Below, piece after piece: positions 11,638-22,100 of a stretch of 64,000 bases of DNA. Below the pieces are notes generated by a model, which saw nothing but the letters and a program-made list of their open reading frames with translations, was not told the DNA's origin and made no database searches. Position 1 is the first letter of the stretch. Each line of letters opens with the position of its first letter. This DNA comes from Mesorhizobium sp. M1B.F.Ca.ET.045.04.1.1 (GTDB taxonomy: Bacteria; Pseudomonadota; Alphaproteobacteria; Rhizobiales; Rhizobiaceae): NCBI RefSeq assembly GCF_003952465.1, contig NZ_CP034448.1:434001-498000 (forward strand). Reading direction: 5' to 3'. The position numbers were made by a program, and so were the translations under genes.

Positions 11638-13035
11638 TCAGTGATCCATGGCCTTGACGATCTCTTCCGTCATCTTCTTGGCGTCGCCGAGCAGCATCAT
11701 GGTGCCGTCCTTGTAGAACAGCGTGTTGTCGATGCCGGCATAGCCGGAGCCGAGCGAGCGCTTGACGAAGAGGCAGGTGCGGGCCTTGTCGACGTCGAGG
11801 ATCGGCATGCCGAAGATCGGCGAGGCCTTGTCGTCGCGCGCGGACGGGTTGGTGACGTCGTTGGCGCCGATGACATAGGCGACGTCGGCCTGCGTGAACT
11901 CGGAGTTGATGTCCTCGAGCTCGAACACCTCGTCATAGGGCACGCTGGCTTCGGCCAGAAGCACGTTCATGTGGCCGGGCATGCGGCCGGCGACGGGGTG
12001 GATGGCGTATTTCACCTCGACGCCGTTGGCCTTGAGCTTGTCGGCCATTTCGCGCAGCGCGTGCTGCGCCTGGGCGACCGCCATGCCGTAGCCCGGCACG
12101 ATGATGACCTTCTGCGCGTTCATCATCAGATAAGCGGCATCGTCGGCCGAGCCTTGCTTGACCGTGCGCTCGATGCCGTCGCTGACCGCCGCGGCCGTCT
12201 CGCCGCCGAAGCCGCCGAGGATGACGGAAATGAAGGAGCGGTTCATGCCCTTGCACATGATGTAGGACAGGATCGCACCGCTAGAGCCGACCAGCGCGCC
12301 GGTGATGATCAGCGCCAGGTTGCCGAGGGTGAAGCCAAGTGCTGCCGCCGCCCAGCCGGAATAGGAATTCAGCATCGACACCACGACCGGCATGTCGGCG
12401 CCGCCGATCGGGATGATCAAGAGCACGCCGAGCACCAGCGAGGCGGCGACGATCAGCCAGAAGACCAGCTTGGATTCGGTGGTGACGAGCAGCACGATCA
12501 GCACCACCAGGGCTGCGCCGAGCGCGATGTTGATCAGGTGGCGGCCGCCGATCATGATCGGCTTGCCGGACATGCGGCCGTCGAGCTTCAGGAAGGCAAT
12601 GACCGAGCCGGTGAAGGTGATGGCGCCGATGGCGACGCCAAGGCTCATTTCGACGAGCGCCTGGGCGTGGATGTCGCCCGCGGTGCCGATGCCAAAACTT
12701 TCCGGCGCGTAGATGGCAGCGGCCGCGACCATGACGGCGGCGAAGCCGACGAGGCTGTGGAAGGCGGCGACCAGCTGCGGCATCGAGGTCATGGCGATGC
12801 GGCGCGCCACATAGGCGCCGACGCCGCCGCCGATGGCGAGGCCGAGCACGATCAGGCCGAAGCGCCCGGCCGAGGGCAGCGCCAGCGCCAGCGTGGTGCA
12901 AAGAGCGATGCCCATGCCGATCATGCCGTAAAGATTGCCCTGCCGGCTGGTGGTCGGATGCGACAGGCCGCGCAGCGCCAGGATGAACAAGATGCCCGAG
13001 ACAAGATAGAGGAAGGAAGCGAGATTGACGGTCAC
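11638..13035 (-). CDS. pntB: NAD(P)(+) transhydrogenase, beta subunit
   Basis: This 465-residue inner-membrane subunit couples proton re-entry to hydride transfer from NADH to NADP+. The N-terminal two thirds hold about nine membrane spans. The C-terminal NADP-binding domain III has VIIVPGYGMAVAQAQHA, the family GYGMAVAQ loop, with YAIHPVAGRMPGHMNVLLAEA and GANDVTNPSARDD. I set the start at GTG 13035 (TVNLASFLYLVSG), one base after the stop of the upstream gene, giving a length close to E. coli PntB (462). The longer open frame upstream is a shadow of the neighbouring gene. Confidence 0.95.
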   Translation of the reverse strand: MTVNLASFLYLVSGILFILALRGLSHPTTSRQGNLYGMIGMGIALCTTLALALPSAGRFGLIVLGLAIGGGVGAYVARRIAMTSMPQLVAAFHSLVGFAAVMVAAAAIYAPESFGIGTAGDIHAQALVEMSLGVAIGAITFTGSVIAFLKLDGRMSGKPIMIGGRHLINIALGAALVVLIVLLVTTESKLVFWLIVAASLVLGVLLIIPIGGADMPVVVSMLNSYSGWAAAALGFTLGNLALIITGALVGSSGAILSYIMCKGMNRSFISVILGGFGGETAAAVSDGIERTVKQGSADDAAYLMMNAQKVIIVPGYGMAVAQAQHALREMADKLKANGVEVKYAIHPVAGRMPGHMNVLLAEASVPYDEVFELEDINSEFTQADVAYVIGANDVTNPSARDDKASPIFGMPILDVDKARTCLFVKRSLGSGYAGIDNTLFYKDGTMMLLGDAKKMTEEIVKAMDH

Positions 13036-13036
13036 G

Positions 13037-13459
13037 TCACTTTTCCTTCTTCTTGTACATGGCGAGCATGCGCTGGGTGACGAGGAAGCCGCCGAAGATG
13101 TTGACCGAGACCAGCACCAGGGCGACGAAGCCGAAGCCCGCGGCAAGGCCGGAAGCCGCGATGCCGACGGCGAGCAGCGCGCCGACGACGATGACCGAGG
13201 AGATGGCGTTGGTGACGGCCATCAGCGGCGTGTGCAGCGCCGGCGTCACCGACCAGACGACATAGTAGCCGACGAAGATCGCCAGCACGAAGATGGCAAA
13301 GCGGAAGACGAAGGGATCGATGGCGCCGCCCGAGAGCGCATGCGCCGCGTTGCCGGCGGCCTCGGCGCCGGCCGGCGCGTTGGCCAGGTCCTGCACCGCG
13401 AGGCGAACGGCGGCGGTCGCCTGATCGAGCTGGTCGAGGGCTTTCTGCAAGGCTTCCAT
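13037..13459 (-). CDS. pntAB: NAD(P)(+) transhydrogenase, alpha subunit part 2 (membrane domain)
   Basis: This 140-residue protein corresponds to the membrane segment that in E. coli is the C-terminal end of PntA. In alphaproteobacteria it is a separate subunit. After a hydrophilic, Ala-rich lead it has three to four hydrophobic spans ([58 protein letters not shown]) and ends in [13 protein letters not shown]. The ATG at 13459 overlaps the preceding stop by one base (TGATG). An immediately preceding GTG is the alternative. Confidence 0.93.
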   Translation of the reverse strand: MEALQKALDQLDQATAAVRLAVQDLANAPAGAEAAGNAAHALSGGAIDPFVFRFAIFVLAIFVGYYVVWSVTPALHTPLMAVTNAISSVIVVGALLAVGIAASGLAAGFGFVALVLVSVNIFGGFLVTQRMLAMYKKKEK

Positions 13460-14739
13460 CACGCGGTCCCTTTCGACTTGGACGAGGGCGACTTGGCTGC
13501 GGCAGGTTTCTTTGCCACCGTCTTCTTGGCAGCAGGCTTGTCGGAGGCGTCAGCGACCATGATCGTCGCGGCAATGGCCGCCGGCTCGGTGCGCGGCGCC
13601 TCGGTCGCCTTGGCGAAATTGGGATGCACGATCTTGCCGCCATCGGTCAGCATCGTCGCCTTGACCAGCTCGTCGTCGCGCTTGATGGCAAGCTCTTTCT
13701 CCGCCTTGTCGACCATCGTCTCGAGGAAGGCGTAGAGGTTCTTGGCGTAGAGCAGCGAGGCGGATGCGGCAACACGACCGGGCACGTTGAGATGGCCGAC
13801 GATCTTGACGCCGTTTTCCGTCGTCACGACCTTGCCGGGTTGAGCACCTTCGACATTGCCGCCTCGCTCGACGGCGAGGTCGACGATCACCGAGCCTGGC
13901 TTCATCGAGGCGACCATGGCGGCCGAAACCAGCTTCGGCGCCGGACGGCCGGGGATCAGCGCCGTGGTGATGACGATGTCCTGCTTGGCGATGTGCTCTG
14001 CCGTCAGCGCCGCCTGCTTGGCCTGGTATTCCTTCGACATTTCCTTGGCGTAGCCGCCGGCGGTCTCGGCGGCCTTGAACTCCTCGTCCTCGACCGCCAG
14101 GAACTTCGCGCCGAGCGACTGCACCTGCTCCTTCACCGCCGGGCGCACGTCGGTGGCGGTGACGATGGCGCCGAGGCGACGCGCGGTGGCGATGGCCTGC
14201 AGGCCGGCGACGCCGACGCCCATGATGAAGGTTTTTGCCGCCGGCACGGTGCCCGCCGCCGTCATCATCATCGGCAGCGCGCGGTCATATTCGGCGGCCG
14301 CGTCGATCACCGCCTGGTAGCCGGCAAGATTGGCCTGCGAAGACAAGACGTCCATGACCTGCGCGCGGGTGATGCGCGGCATGAATTCCATCGAGAAGGC
14401 GGTGATGCCGGCCTTGGCCATCGCGGCCACCGCCGCATCGTTGCCGTATGGATCCATGATGGCGATGACGGCGGCGCCCGGCTTGTAGCCTTTCAGCTCG
14501 GCATCGGCCGGCCGGCGCACTTTGAGCACCACGTCGGCCTTCGACGCGTCGGCAGCCTTGCCGATCGCGGCACCCGCCGCGGCAAAATCCTGATCGATGA
14601 TGCGCGAGCCGAGGCCCGCGCCCTTCTCCACGATCACCTCGAAGCCCAGGCCCACCAGCCGCTTCACCGTCTCAGGCGAGGCCGCGACACGCGGCTCGTT
14701 CGCATCAAGCTCACGAGGGATGAATACCGTCTGCCCCAC
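13459..14739 (-). CDS. pntA: NAD(P)(+) transhydrogenase, alpha subunit part 1 (NAD-binding)
   Basis: This 426-residue NAD-binding domain I begins with [30 protein letters not shown], typical of the alanine dehydrogenase/PNT family. It carries a Rossmann motif in [29 protein letters not shown]. Residues from about 390 form a lysine/alanine/serine-rich tail ([19 protein letters not shown]) that is longer than the family core and probably flexible. It leads the three-gene leftward operon pntA-pntAB-pntB, whose genes are separated by overlaps or a single base. Confidence 0.95.
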   Translation of the reverse strand: MGQTVFIPRELDANEPRVAASPETVKRLVGLGFEVIVEKGAGLGSRIIDQDFAAAGAAIGKAADASKADVVLKVRRPADAELKGYKPGAAVIAIMDPYGNDAAVAAMAKAGITAFSMEFMPRITRAQVMDVLSSQANLAGYQAVIDAAAEYDRALPMMMTAAGTVPAAKTFIMGVGVAGLQAIATARRLGAIVTATDVRPAVKEQVQSLGAKFLAVEDEEFKAAETAGGYAKEMSKEYQAKQAALTAEHIAKQDIVITTALIPGRPAPKLVSAAMVASMKPGSVIVDLAVERGGNVEGAQPGKVVTTENGVKIVGHLNVPGRVAASASLLYAKNLYAFLETMVDKAEKELAIKRDDELVKATMLTDGGKIVHPNFAKATEAPRTEPAAIAATIMVADASDKPAAKKTVAKKPAAAKSPSSKSKGTA

Positions 14740-14825
14740 CGCATGATCCTTTCGGCTGGAACCTCGATGCGCAAGGCGTCGGCCGGGACCTCCAGCGGGA
14801 CGTCATACGCAGTGGCTTGGAAAGT

Positions 14826-15050
14826 CTACCGCAGAATGAAATAGCCGACGGCCATGATCAGGATGAACAGGATGGTCGCCGAGAAGAAGCCGCCGACGAA
14901 GAAGCCGAAGGCCATTGCCAGCAGGATGGCGGCGCAGACGAGCGAGCCGTATTTGGCAAGCGCGAGGAATGCCTTGTAGGTGCGATCATGCTCGGCATAG
15001 TCCATCTGCGCGCCCAGTTCGACAGGACCGGTCGGCGTGTGATCAGCCAT
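14826..15050 (-). CDS. aa3-type cytochrome c oxidase subunit IV
   Basis: This 74-residue protein has the short hydrophilic head MADHTPTGPVELGAQMDYAEHDRTY, which includes the MDYxEHxxTY signature of bacterial aa3 oxidase subunit IV. Two hydrophobic stretches follow (about 34-52 and 54-72). I chose the ATG at 15050 with a GAGG site just upstream; the open frame has 11 more codons before it. It is a small accessory subunit of the terminal oxidase and is encoded away from the main cta genes, as is common in this order. Confidence 0.85.
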   Translation of the reverse strand: MADHTPTGPVELGAQMDYAEHDRTYKAFLALAKYGSLVCAAILLAMAFGFFVGGFFSATILFILIMAVGYFILR

Positions 15051-15210
15051 AGGAATACCTCTTCGAAAATGCCTTTGAGGCACATAGCGAAAAGCCGAAC
15101 CGAGAGCAATGGCGCTATTGCCGCACGGTCCGCGACAACAGCCTCAAATGAAAGTTGAAATTGGCGAAAGTCGAAATTGGGACGAAACGCCGCCGGAGCG
15201 CTCCCGGGCC

Positions 15211-15360
15211 TCAGCCGGCGAGCTGCGGAAACAGGCCGAGCAGGCCGACGACGATCAGGTAGAGCGCGACGATGTAGTTGAGCAGGCGCGGCATCACCAG
15301 GATCAATATGCCGGCGATCAGGGAGATCAGCGGCGTGAGCGCAAGCGAGTGGATGGTCAT
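15211..15360 (-). CDS. DUF3096 small membrane protein
   Basis: This 49-residue peptide, MTIHSLALTPLISLIAG through LGLFPQLAG, is almost entirely hydrophobic with two predicted spans. The pattern LTPLISLIAGILILVMPRLLNYIVALYLI is characteristic of the DUF3096 family of rhizobial small membrane proteins. Its function is unknown. An upstream GGGA-rich site (15365-15375, reverse strand) fits the ATG at 15360. Confidence 0.8.
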   Translation of the reverse strand: MTIHSLALTPLISLIAGILILVMPRLLNYIVALYLIVVGLLGLFPQLAG

Positions 15361-15503
15361 GACCGTATCCCTTCCCATGAACAACCCGATATGAGCCGGC
15401 GAAACGCCTGCTGGGCAAGAATGCGGCGTCGCCCGATCGCAAGGCCGCTACTCGTAACGCGAGAATCGCAGGAAAGGTCCATGATGCCCGCAAGAACGCC
15501 CGT

Positions 15504-16319
15504 TCAGGCAGCGTCGCGTAGGTATTTCGCCGTCGGCACGATGGAGAGCGGCGTCAGTCGGTTGATGGCCGGATTGGCGAACATCATGCGCTGTTCCACC
15601 GGCGTCGACTTGAAGAACGGGAACCGTTCGAGCGTCTGGCGCAAGTTTTCGCCACAGGGGATTTCGAATAAGGCGATTGGAGCAAGGACACCCGGAAACA
15701 CCTTGCCCTCGGTCCGCTGGATGGCATGGAAGATGCGGGCGTAGTAAGCGGAATGCTCGACCTTGACCGGCGTGAGCACCGCGGTCTGGCCAAAATAGCT
15801 GGAAGCCACCATGCCTAGCCTGAGCGTCAGGAAAGGCAGCACTCCTGGCGCGGGCGCGCTGTCTGCGTCGGTTGCAAACCGGGTTCCGTCTATGAAGGTT
15901 TCTCCGCGGGCAAGCCGCTCGGCCAATATTTCCGGATAGGCATCGACGGAGGGCGAATAGGGATGCTCGCGGGAAATGTAGTGGAGCCGCAGCGTGCTGA
16001 CCAAGTGGCCGTCAAAATAGACACCGAAGCGATAGGAATTCGGCAGATTGTCCCAGCGATCTTCGAACATCCCGCTGGCGATCGGGCCGCACATGCCGGA
16101 CCGCAGGTAGGATTGATAGCGCAGGCGGTAGATCGCCTCCAGATCCTCGCCCCCTGTGATGAGACGATAGTCGACATGCTCCAGCAATTGCATGATCGAG
16201 CGATTCAGCGCCGACCCAGCATTTGCGCCGGCGCCAGCCTGCGCATCGTTTCCCGCAGCATCCATTCTCAAGTCCTCGTATCCGCCTGAAAATAGGCTAT
16301 TCGAGTTGAAATGAGACAC
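15504..16319 (-). CDS. FeeM-like N-acyltransferase domain protein
   Basis: This 271-residue protein has, after a ~50-residue variable lead, a GNAT-like core. It contains [44 protein letters not shown] and DGTRFATDA, which resemble the N-acyl amino acid synthase FeeM and autoinducer-synthase fold. Such enzymes transfer fatty acyl groups from acyl carrier protein to amino acids. The substrate here is unknown. It lies downstream of an A/T-rich 368-base gap and a membrane GGDEF-EAL gene on the same strand, so a signalling role is possible but unproved. Confidence 0.55.
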   Translation of the reverse strand: MSHFNSNSLFSGGYEDLRMDAAGNDAQAGAGANAGSALNRSIMQLLEHVDYRLITGGEDLEAIYRLRYQSYLRSGMCGPIASGMFEDRWDNLPNSYRFGVYFDGHLVSTLRLHYISREHPYSPSVDAYPEILAERLARGETFIDGTRFATDADSAPAPGVLPFLTLRLGMVASSYFGQTAVLTPVKVEHSAYYARIFHAIQRTEGKVFPGVLAPIALFEIPCGENLRQTLERFPFFKSTPVEQRMMFANPAINRLTPLSIVPTAKYLRDAA

Positions 16320-16687
16320 AAGCCGAAAATTCGATCCGGCTGATTTACCGTTCGTTAACCTTAATAGTCAGGCGAAATCCCCGTCGGTGTAGTTGAGCCG
16401 AAAAGCAAGTTGAGCGCCCATAACTAAGTTAGGATTCAATATGACGTGCACAGAAAATTGGAAATATGTAAGCACTTTGACGGTTCATCCACCGTCAAAA
16501 TCATACATATATATCTGATAATATTTTTTATAAGGCAATTCTTATGGAAAACTTCTGCAAAATTTTCCTGAAATTACTAAAAAAGAGCGTCGCCAGCAGA
16601 TGTCAAATATTTCCGCTTTTGCGCAAACTGCTGCATTGCCCAAGCAATGCGCAAATCAATCTCGATCGGCGAAATTTGCGGTTGCAG
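16320..16687. promoter_or_regulatory. A/T-rich intergenic region with an inverted repeat
   Basis: This gap is markedly poorer in G+C than its surroundings, especially 16430-16620. It carries a perfect inverted repeat TTTGACGG (16476-16483) / CCGTCAAA (16492-16499) with an 8-base loop, followed rightward by a T/A-rich stretch. It may hold the promoter of the leftward FeeM-like gene, an operator, or the terminator of the gene at 16688. The open frame starting at 16544 is not protein-like. Confidence 0.45.
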
Positions 16688-19003
16688 CTATCTGGCTGTC
16701 CGCTTGGCGGCGAGACGCAAATCCGCGGCGAATGGCCAGGTGACGTTCGACATCGTCTCGATGCCGGACGCGCTGAGCGCGGCGCCGAAGAGGAAACCTT
16801 GCACGAGATCCGGTTTGACCGAACGCACCAATATCTTCAGCTGCTCGAAGGTCTCGACCCCTTCGATGGTGACGACCAAGCCCAACGTTCGCGTCAAGCC
16901 GACAATACCCTTCAAAAGGTCGAGCGACTGGGGACTCTGGGTTACGTCGATCAGGAAGGAGCGGTCGATCTTGATCTTGTCGAGCGGCAGCTTGTGCAGG
17001 TAGCTGAGGCTGGAATAGCCGGTGCCGAAGTCGTCGAGCGCGATGCGGACGCCCAGGGTCTTCAGCTCTTCGATCAATTCGCGCGTCAGCGACTTGTCGT
17101 CGAGCAAGGCAGTCTCCGTGACCTCGATTTCAAGCCGGTGCGGCGCAAGGCCCGAGGCCGCCAGGGCATCGCGCACCTTCTGCACGACGTCGCGGTTGCG
17201 GAAATCCTTGGCCGAGAGATTGATCGAAACGCTGGTCTGCGCCGGCCATTTGGCGCATTCGGCGCAGGCCGCCTGCAGCACGAAAGTGCTGATCTCGGAG
17301 ATGATGCCCATCTCCTCGGCCAGCGGAATGAAGACGCCCGGCGAAATCGGGCCGAGATCGGGATGGTCCCAGCGGCAGAGCGCCTCGCAGCTGGCGATGC
17401 GCATGGTGCTCATGGACACGATCGGCTGGTAGACGACACGCAACTCCTTGGCTTGCACGGCGCTGCGCAGATCGGCCTTCATCAGCTGACGATTGCGGAA
17501 GGCGGCATCCATCGACGCCTCGAACAGCCGCCAGGTGTTCTTGCCGAGCTCCTTGGCCTTGTAGAGGGCGAGATCCGCCTTGACGATCATGGCGTCGACG
17601 TCGGTGTCCTTGACCATGGACAGCACCGCGCCGCCGCTGGCCTGGATGCGCAGGCCGTGCCCGGCAACGTCGACCTCGCCCTGCAGGTCGGCGAAGATCT
17701 CGTCGAGCAGGCTCGCGAGATGGCTCTCATCCTCGATGCGGTCGAAATAGATCATGAATTCGTCGCCGCCGAAGCGGCTGACATTGATGCCGGGCCCGGC
17801 AACCGCCGCCAGCCGCTCGGCCACGGCATAGATCAACCCGTCGCCGACCGGATGGCCGAGCGTGTCGTTGACGCTCTTGAAATCATCGAGGTCGAGCACC
17901 GCCAGGCCACAGAGCCGGTCGCGGTCGCCGGACGCCATGGCCTCGCCGGCCAGCTCGTGGAAGTAGGCTCGATTCGGCAAGCCGGTGAGGTTGTCGTAGC
18001 GCGCCATGAAACGGATCTTTTCCTCCGCCTCGACGCGGGCCGTCACGTCCTCGAAGGTGACGACTCCGAGTTCCTGGCTGCCTTCGCGCGCGGAGAACTC
18101 GTAGTGCTGGCCGTTGGCGAGCGAGACCAGCACCTTGCGGTCCCGGCCCTCGCGCAGGGCGCGCGTCAATTGCGCCTCGATGTAGCGGCAGTCCTTCGGC
18201 GCCAGCATGCCGCCGGCGACGCCGCGCATCAGAAGGCCGTGGATCGAGCGCCCGAGTAGCGCGTCGGCCGATTTCAGCGACATCAGATGGGCGGCCTCGG
18301 CATTGGCGACCGCGACGCGTCCGTCCGGGCCGAGCATGACCAGGCCGTGCGACATCGTGTTGAGCGCACGGTCGAACCTGCGCGTCAGATTCCTCGCCTG
18401 CTTGTGCCCGATGACCGCCGAGAAGAGCACGTTGCGGACATGGTCGGCGCCGGTGATGGTGATGAACGTCATCGGGATGATCATCAGGCCGAGGACGACG
18501 GAAGGCGCGTCCATGCGCAGCAGAAGCGCCAGCGCCGCCGGACCGATGAAGGTCACGGAAAAAATCCGCACCATGCGCGGAGAGCCGTAGTTGCGGGCGA
18601 CAACCGTGACCAGGGTCGCCAAGGTCAGCGACATCGCCGCCAGCTCGGCAAAGGGATCGGGATAGACATAGATCGACACGAAACACAGCGCGCCCAATCC
18701 GAGACCTTGGAGGCAGCCCTTGAGGATGTAGCTGCGCTCCAACCGCTGTGCGTGTTCGACATCGGCGATTACGCCGCCTGTTTTCAGGAAGCTGCGAATG
18801 CCGAAGTAACGGATAAGGCTGACGGAAAGCAGAGCAAAAGAAAACGCCAGGAACAAGGGATTGTGCGTGCGCAAATAGATCATGAATCCGAGGATCCAGT
18901 AGCACGCACCACCGATCAACAACATGTGCGCGTTGTCGAACAACGACCGCACAAATTGGATATAAACATCCGCCGGGATGCTTTCGGTCTTTGTTTTGCC
19001 CAT
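16688..19003 (-). CDS. Membrane-bound GGDEF-EAL (diguanylate cyclase/phosphodiesterase) protein
   Basis: This 771-residue cyclic-di-GMP enzyme has about six hydrophobic segments between residues 25 and 200 forming a membrane sensor. A PAS-like section follows (about 207-325), then GGDEF (motif RFGGDEF at 410-416) and EAL (EALCRWDHP at 540, DDFGTGYSSL, TIEGVET). Both catalytic motifs are intact, so synthesis and hydrolysis are both possible. The usual RxxD inhibitory site five residues before GGDEF is not seen (AGPGINVSR). No partner is encoded in a tight operon. Confidence 0.93.
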   Translation of the reverse strand: MGKTKTESIPADVYIQFVRSLFDNAHMLLIGGACYWILGFMIYLRTHNPLFLAFSFALLSVSLIRYFGIRSFLKTGGVIADVEHAQRLERSYILKGCLQGLGLGALCFVSIYVYPDPFAELAAMSLTLATLVTVVARNYGSPRMVRIFSVTFIGPAALALLLRMDAPSVVLGLMIIPMTFITITGADHVRNVLFSAVIGHKQARNLTRRFDRALNTMSHGLVMLGPDGRVAVANAEAAHLMSLKSADALLGRSIHGLLMRGVAGGMLAPKDCRYIEAQLTRALREGRDRKVLVSLANGQHYEFSAREGSQELGVVTFEDVTARVEAEEKIRFMARYDNLTGLPNRAYFHELAGEAMASGDRDRLCGLAVLDLDDFKSVNDTLGHPVGDGLIYAVAERLAAVAGPGINVSRFGGDEFMIYFDRIEDESHLASLLDEIFADLQGEVDVAGHGLRIQASGGAVLSMVKDTDVDAMIVKADLALYKAKELGKNTWRLFEASMDAAFRNRQLMKADLRSAVQAKELRVVYQPIVSMSTMRIASCEALCRWDHPDLGPISPGVFIPLAEEMGIISEISTFVLQAACAECAKWPAQTSVSINLSAKDFRNRDVVQKVRDALAASGLAPHRLEIEVTETALLDDKSLTRELIEELKTLGVRIALDDFGTGYSSLSYLHKLPLDKIKIDRSFLIDVTQSPQSLDLLKGIVGLTRTLGLVVTIEGVETFEQLKILVRSVKPDLVQGFLFGAALSASGIETMSNVTWPFAADLRLAAKRTAR

Positions 19004-19152
19004 GTGGTCGGCCCAACGCTAAGCCTTGTCATGCCACAACCGCCTTAAGAAAGGCTTAGAACAGGGACCGCTTAAGCAAGGGCTTCGGCCCGCCAGTCAA
19101 GGACGGGAGAGGCCCAGGCAGACCGGAAAAGCCTTCGGGCCAGCGCTGGCGA

Positions 19153-22100
19153 TCACTCGGCGGCGCTGAGAACCGGTACCGGCACGGTTTGGGTCAGCCG
19201 CTGGAGCAGCCTGGAACGCTCCTCCGCCGCCTTTGCGGCGCTGGCCTGCCGGACATGCCCATAGCCGCGGATGAGCGCCGGCACGGAGGCGAGAGCGGCG
19301 GCGGCATCGATCCTGCCCGGCGCAAGTGCCGTGGCGATCAGGTCGAGATCCGCCTCGTATTGCGCAAGCATCCGCCGCTCGGCGCGCCGTTCGGCGGTAT
19401 GGCCGAACGGGTCGAATGCCGTACCGCGCAGGCCTTTCATGGCCGACAGCAGGCGAAAGGCTTTCATCATCCAGGGGCCGAAGCTCGATTTCCTCGGCTT
19501 GCCGTCGTTGCCGTGCCGCCCGAGGATCGGTGGCGCGAGGTGGAATTCCAGCTTCTCGTAGCTTTGGAACTGCCTTGCGAGATCGGCCGCGAAGCTGCCG
19601 TCGGTATAGAGCCGCGCCACCTCATACTCGTCCTTGATCGCCATCAGCTTGAAGAGATTCCTGGCGGCGGCCTCTGTGACTGCGCTCGAACCGGGAACTG
19701 CACGCGCTTCGGCGGCGCGCAGGGCGGCGACCCTGTCGGCATAGCGCCGGCCATAGGCGGCGTTCTGGTACCCGGCGAGGAAAGCAACGCGCCTGGCGAT
19801 GATGTCGTCGAGCGTTTCGGCGGGCGCGGACGCCGGCTTGCCGGTCTTGCTGACCAAGTTGCGCACGAAATCCGGCTGGTGCGCGGCGCGACGGCCCCAG
19901 CGGAAGGCGGCGATGTTCATCGCCACTGCTTCACCGTTCAATTCGATAGCCTTTTCAACTGCTTCGGCCGACAGCGGCAGCCCGCCATGCTGGAAGGCGA
20001 AGCCGAGCATGAACATGTTGGCACCGAGCGAATTGCCGAACAGCGCGGTCGCCGTTCGGGTGGCGTCGAAGAAGTGGGCCTTGTCGTCGCCGGCGGCGGC
20101 ACGGATCGCCTTCTTCAGCCGCTCGACCGGCAGCGAAAAATCGGCCGAACGGGTGAATTCGCCGGGCATGATTTCGGCGGTGTTGGCGAGAAACATAGTG
20201 TGGCCCTCGCGGACCGCTGCGAGCACTTTCTTGGCGCCGGAGACGACGAGGTCGCAGCCAAGCACGAGATCGGCCTTGCCGGCCGAAACACGGATGGCGT
20301 GGATATCCTCGGGCGTCGAGGCAATGCGGACATGGGTGAAGACCGAGCCGCCCTTTTGGGCAAGACCCGCCATGTCGATCATGCCACAGCCCTTGCCTTC
20401 AATGTGGGCGGCCATGCCGAGCATCGCGCCGATGGTGACGACGCCGGTGCCGCCGACGCCGTCGATGATCGCCGCCCAGCCCTCTGCGCCGAGCGGGAAT
20501 TCGACGGGCGACGGCACGCCGTCCAGCGGATCGCTCTTGCCGGCAATGCCTTCGGCCTTCCTGATCTTGCCGCCGTGCACCGTCACGAAAGAGGGGCAGA
20601 AGCCGCTAAGGCAGGAAAAGTCCTTGTTGCAGCTGGACTGGTCGATCCGGCGCTTGCGGCCGAATTCGGTTTCGACCGGCTGGATCGAGACGCAGTTCGA
20701 CTGCACGCCGCAATCGCCGCAACCTTCGCAGACCAGCTCGTTGATGAAGACGCGCCTGTCGGGGTCGGGGAAGGTGCCGCGCTTGCGGCGGCGGCGTTTT
20801 TCCGCGGCGCAGGTCTGGTCATAAAGAAGCACCGAGACGCCTTTCACCTCACGCAATTCGCGCTGCACGAGGTCGAGGTCATCGCGGTGATGGATGGTGG
20901 CGCCGGCCGGGAAATCGGCCTTGCCGGCATATTTGTCCGGCTCGTCGGTGACGATTGCGATGCGGTCGACGCCCTCGGCGCGCACCTGCCTGGCGATCAT
21001 GTCCACCGTCAGGCCGCCTTCATGCGGCTGGCCGCCGGTCATGGCGACCGCGTCGTTGTAGAGGATCTTGTAGGTGATGTTGGCACGGCTCGACAGCGCG
21101 AAGCGGATCGCCAGCGCGCCGGAATGGTTGTAGGTGCCGTCGCCGAGATTCTGGAAGATATGGTCGCGCTTCGAGAACGGCGCCTGACCGACCCATTGCG
21201 CGCCCTCGCCGCCCATCGCCGTGAACCCGACTGTGTTCCTATCCATCCACAGCGCCATGAAATGGCAGCCGATGCCGGCGGCGGCGAGCGAGCCCTCCGG
21301 CACCTTGGTCGAGGAATTGTGCGGGCAGCCCGAGCAGAAGAAGGGGGTGCGCGAGCCGATGTCGACGGTGTCGGCGAGCATCGCCTGGAACTGGCGCAGC
21401 TTCGCCACGCGCGCGGCGATCTCCTCCGACGGGCCGATGGTGCGCAGGATCCGTTCGCCGAGCGCGATGGCGATGTCGTTCGGGTCGAGCGCGCCCTTGG
21501 CCGGAAACAGCCAGTCGCCGCGTTCGTCCTTCTTGCCGACGATGGCCGGCTGGATGGCCGAGCCGTAGAGGTTCTCGCGCAACTGCACCTCGATCAGCGA
21601 CCGCTTCTCCTCGACGACGACGATGGTGTCGAGGCCGCGGGCGAAGTCGGCGATATGCTGATAGTCGAGCGGCCAGGGGCAGCCGACCTTGAATAGGCGG
21701 ATGCCGATGCGGTTGGCCGCCCTCTCGTCGATGCCGATATCCTCGAGCGCCTGGCGCACGTCGAGATAGCTCTTGCCGATGGTGATGACGCCCAGCTTCG
21801 GCTTGCGGCCGCCGGAATAGACGATCCGGTTCAGCCCATTGGCCTGGATGAAGGCCGAAGCCGCGGCGCGCTTATGCTCATGCAGCCGCTCCTCCTGCCC
21901 GAGCATATCGATCTCGTGGCGGATGTTGAGGCCGCCGGGCGGCATGTCGAAGTCCGGAATGACGATGTTCAGCCTCTCGATCGAGGCGTCGACCGAGGCG
22001 GTCGACTCGATGTTGTCCTTGACGCATTTGATCGCCGCCCAGGTGCCGGCGAAGCGCGACATGGCAAAGCCGTAGAGGCCATAGTCGATGATCTCCTGGA

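Noticed and set aside
11641..13080. 479-codon open frame on the + strand
   Set aside because: Antisense to pntB and composed of Asp/Gly/His-rich low-complexity sequence typical of shadow frames.
16544..18259. 571-codon open frame starting in the A/T-rich gap
   Set aside because: Most of it is antisense to the GGDEF-EAL gene, and the first 50 codons show no family features.
19189..21696. 835-codon open frame on the + strand
   Set aside because: It is antisense to the fused indolepyruvate oxidoreductase, whose domains and cysteine clusters are clear. High GC content leaves long empty frames opposite real genes.
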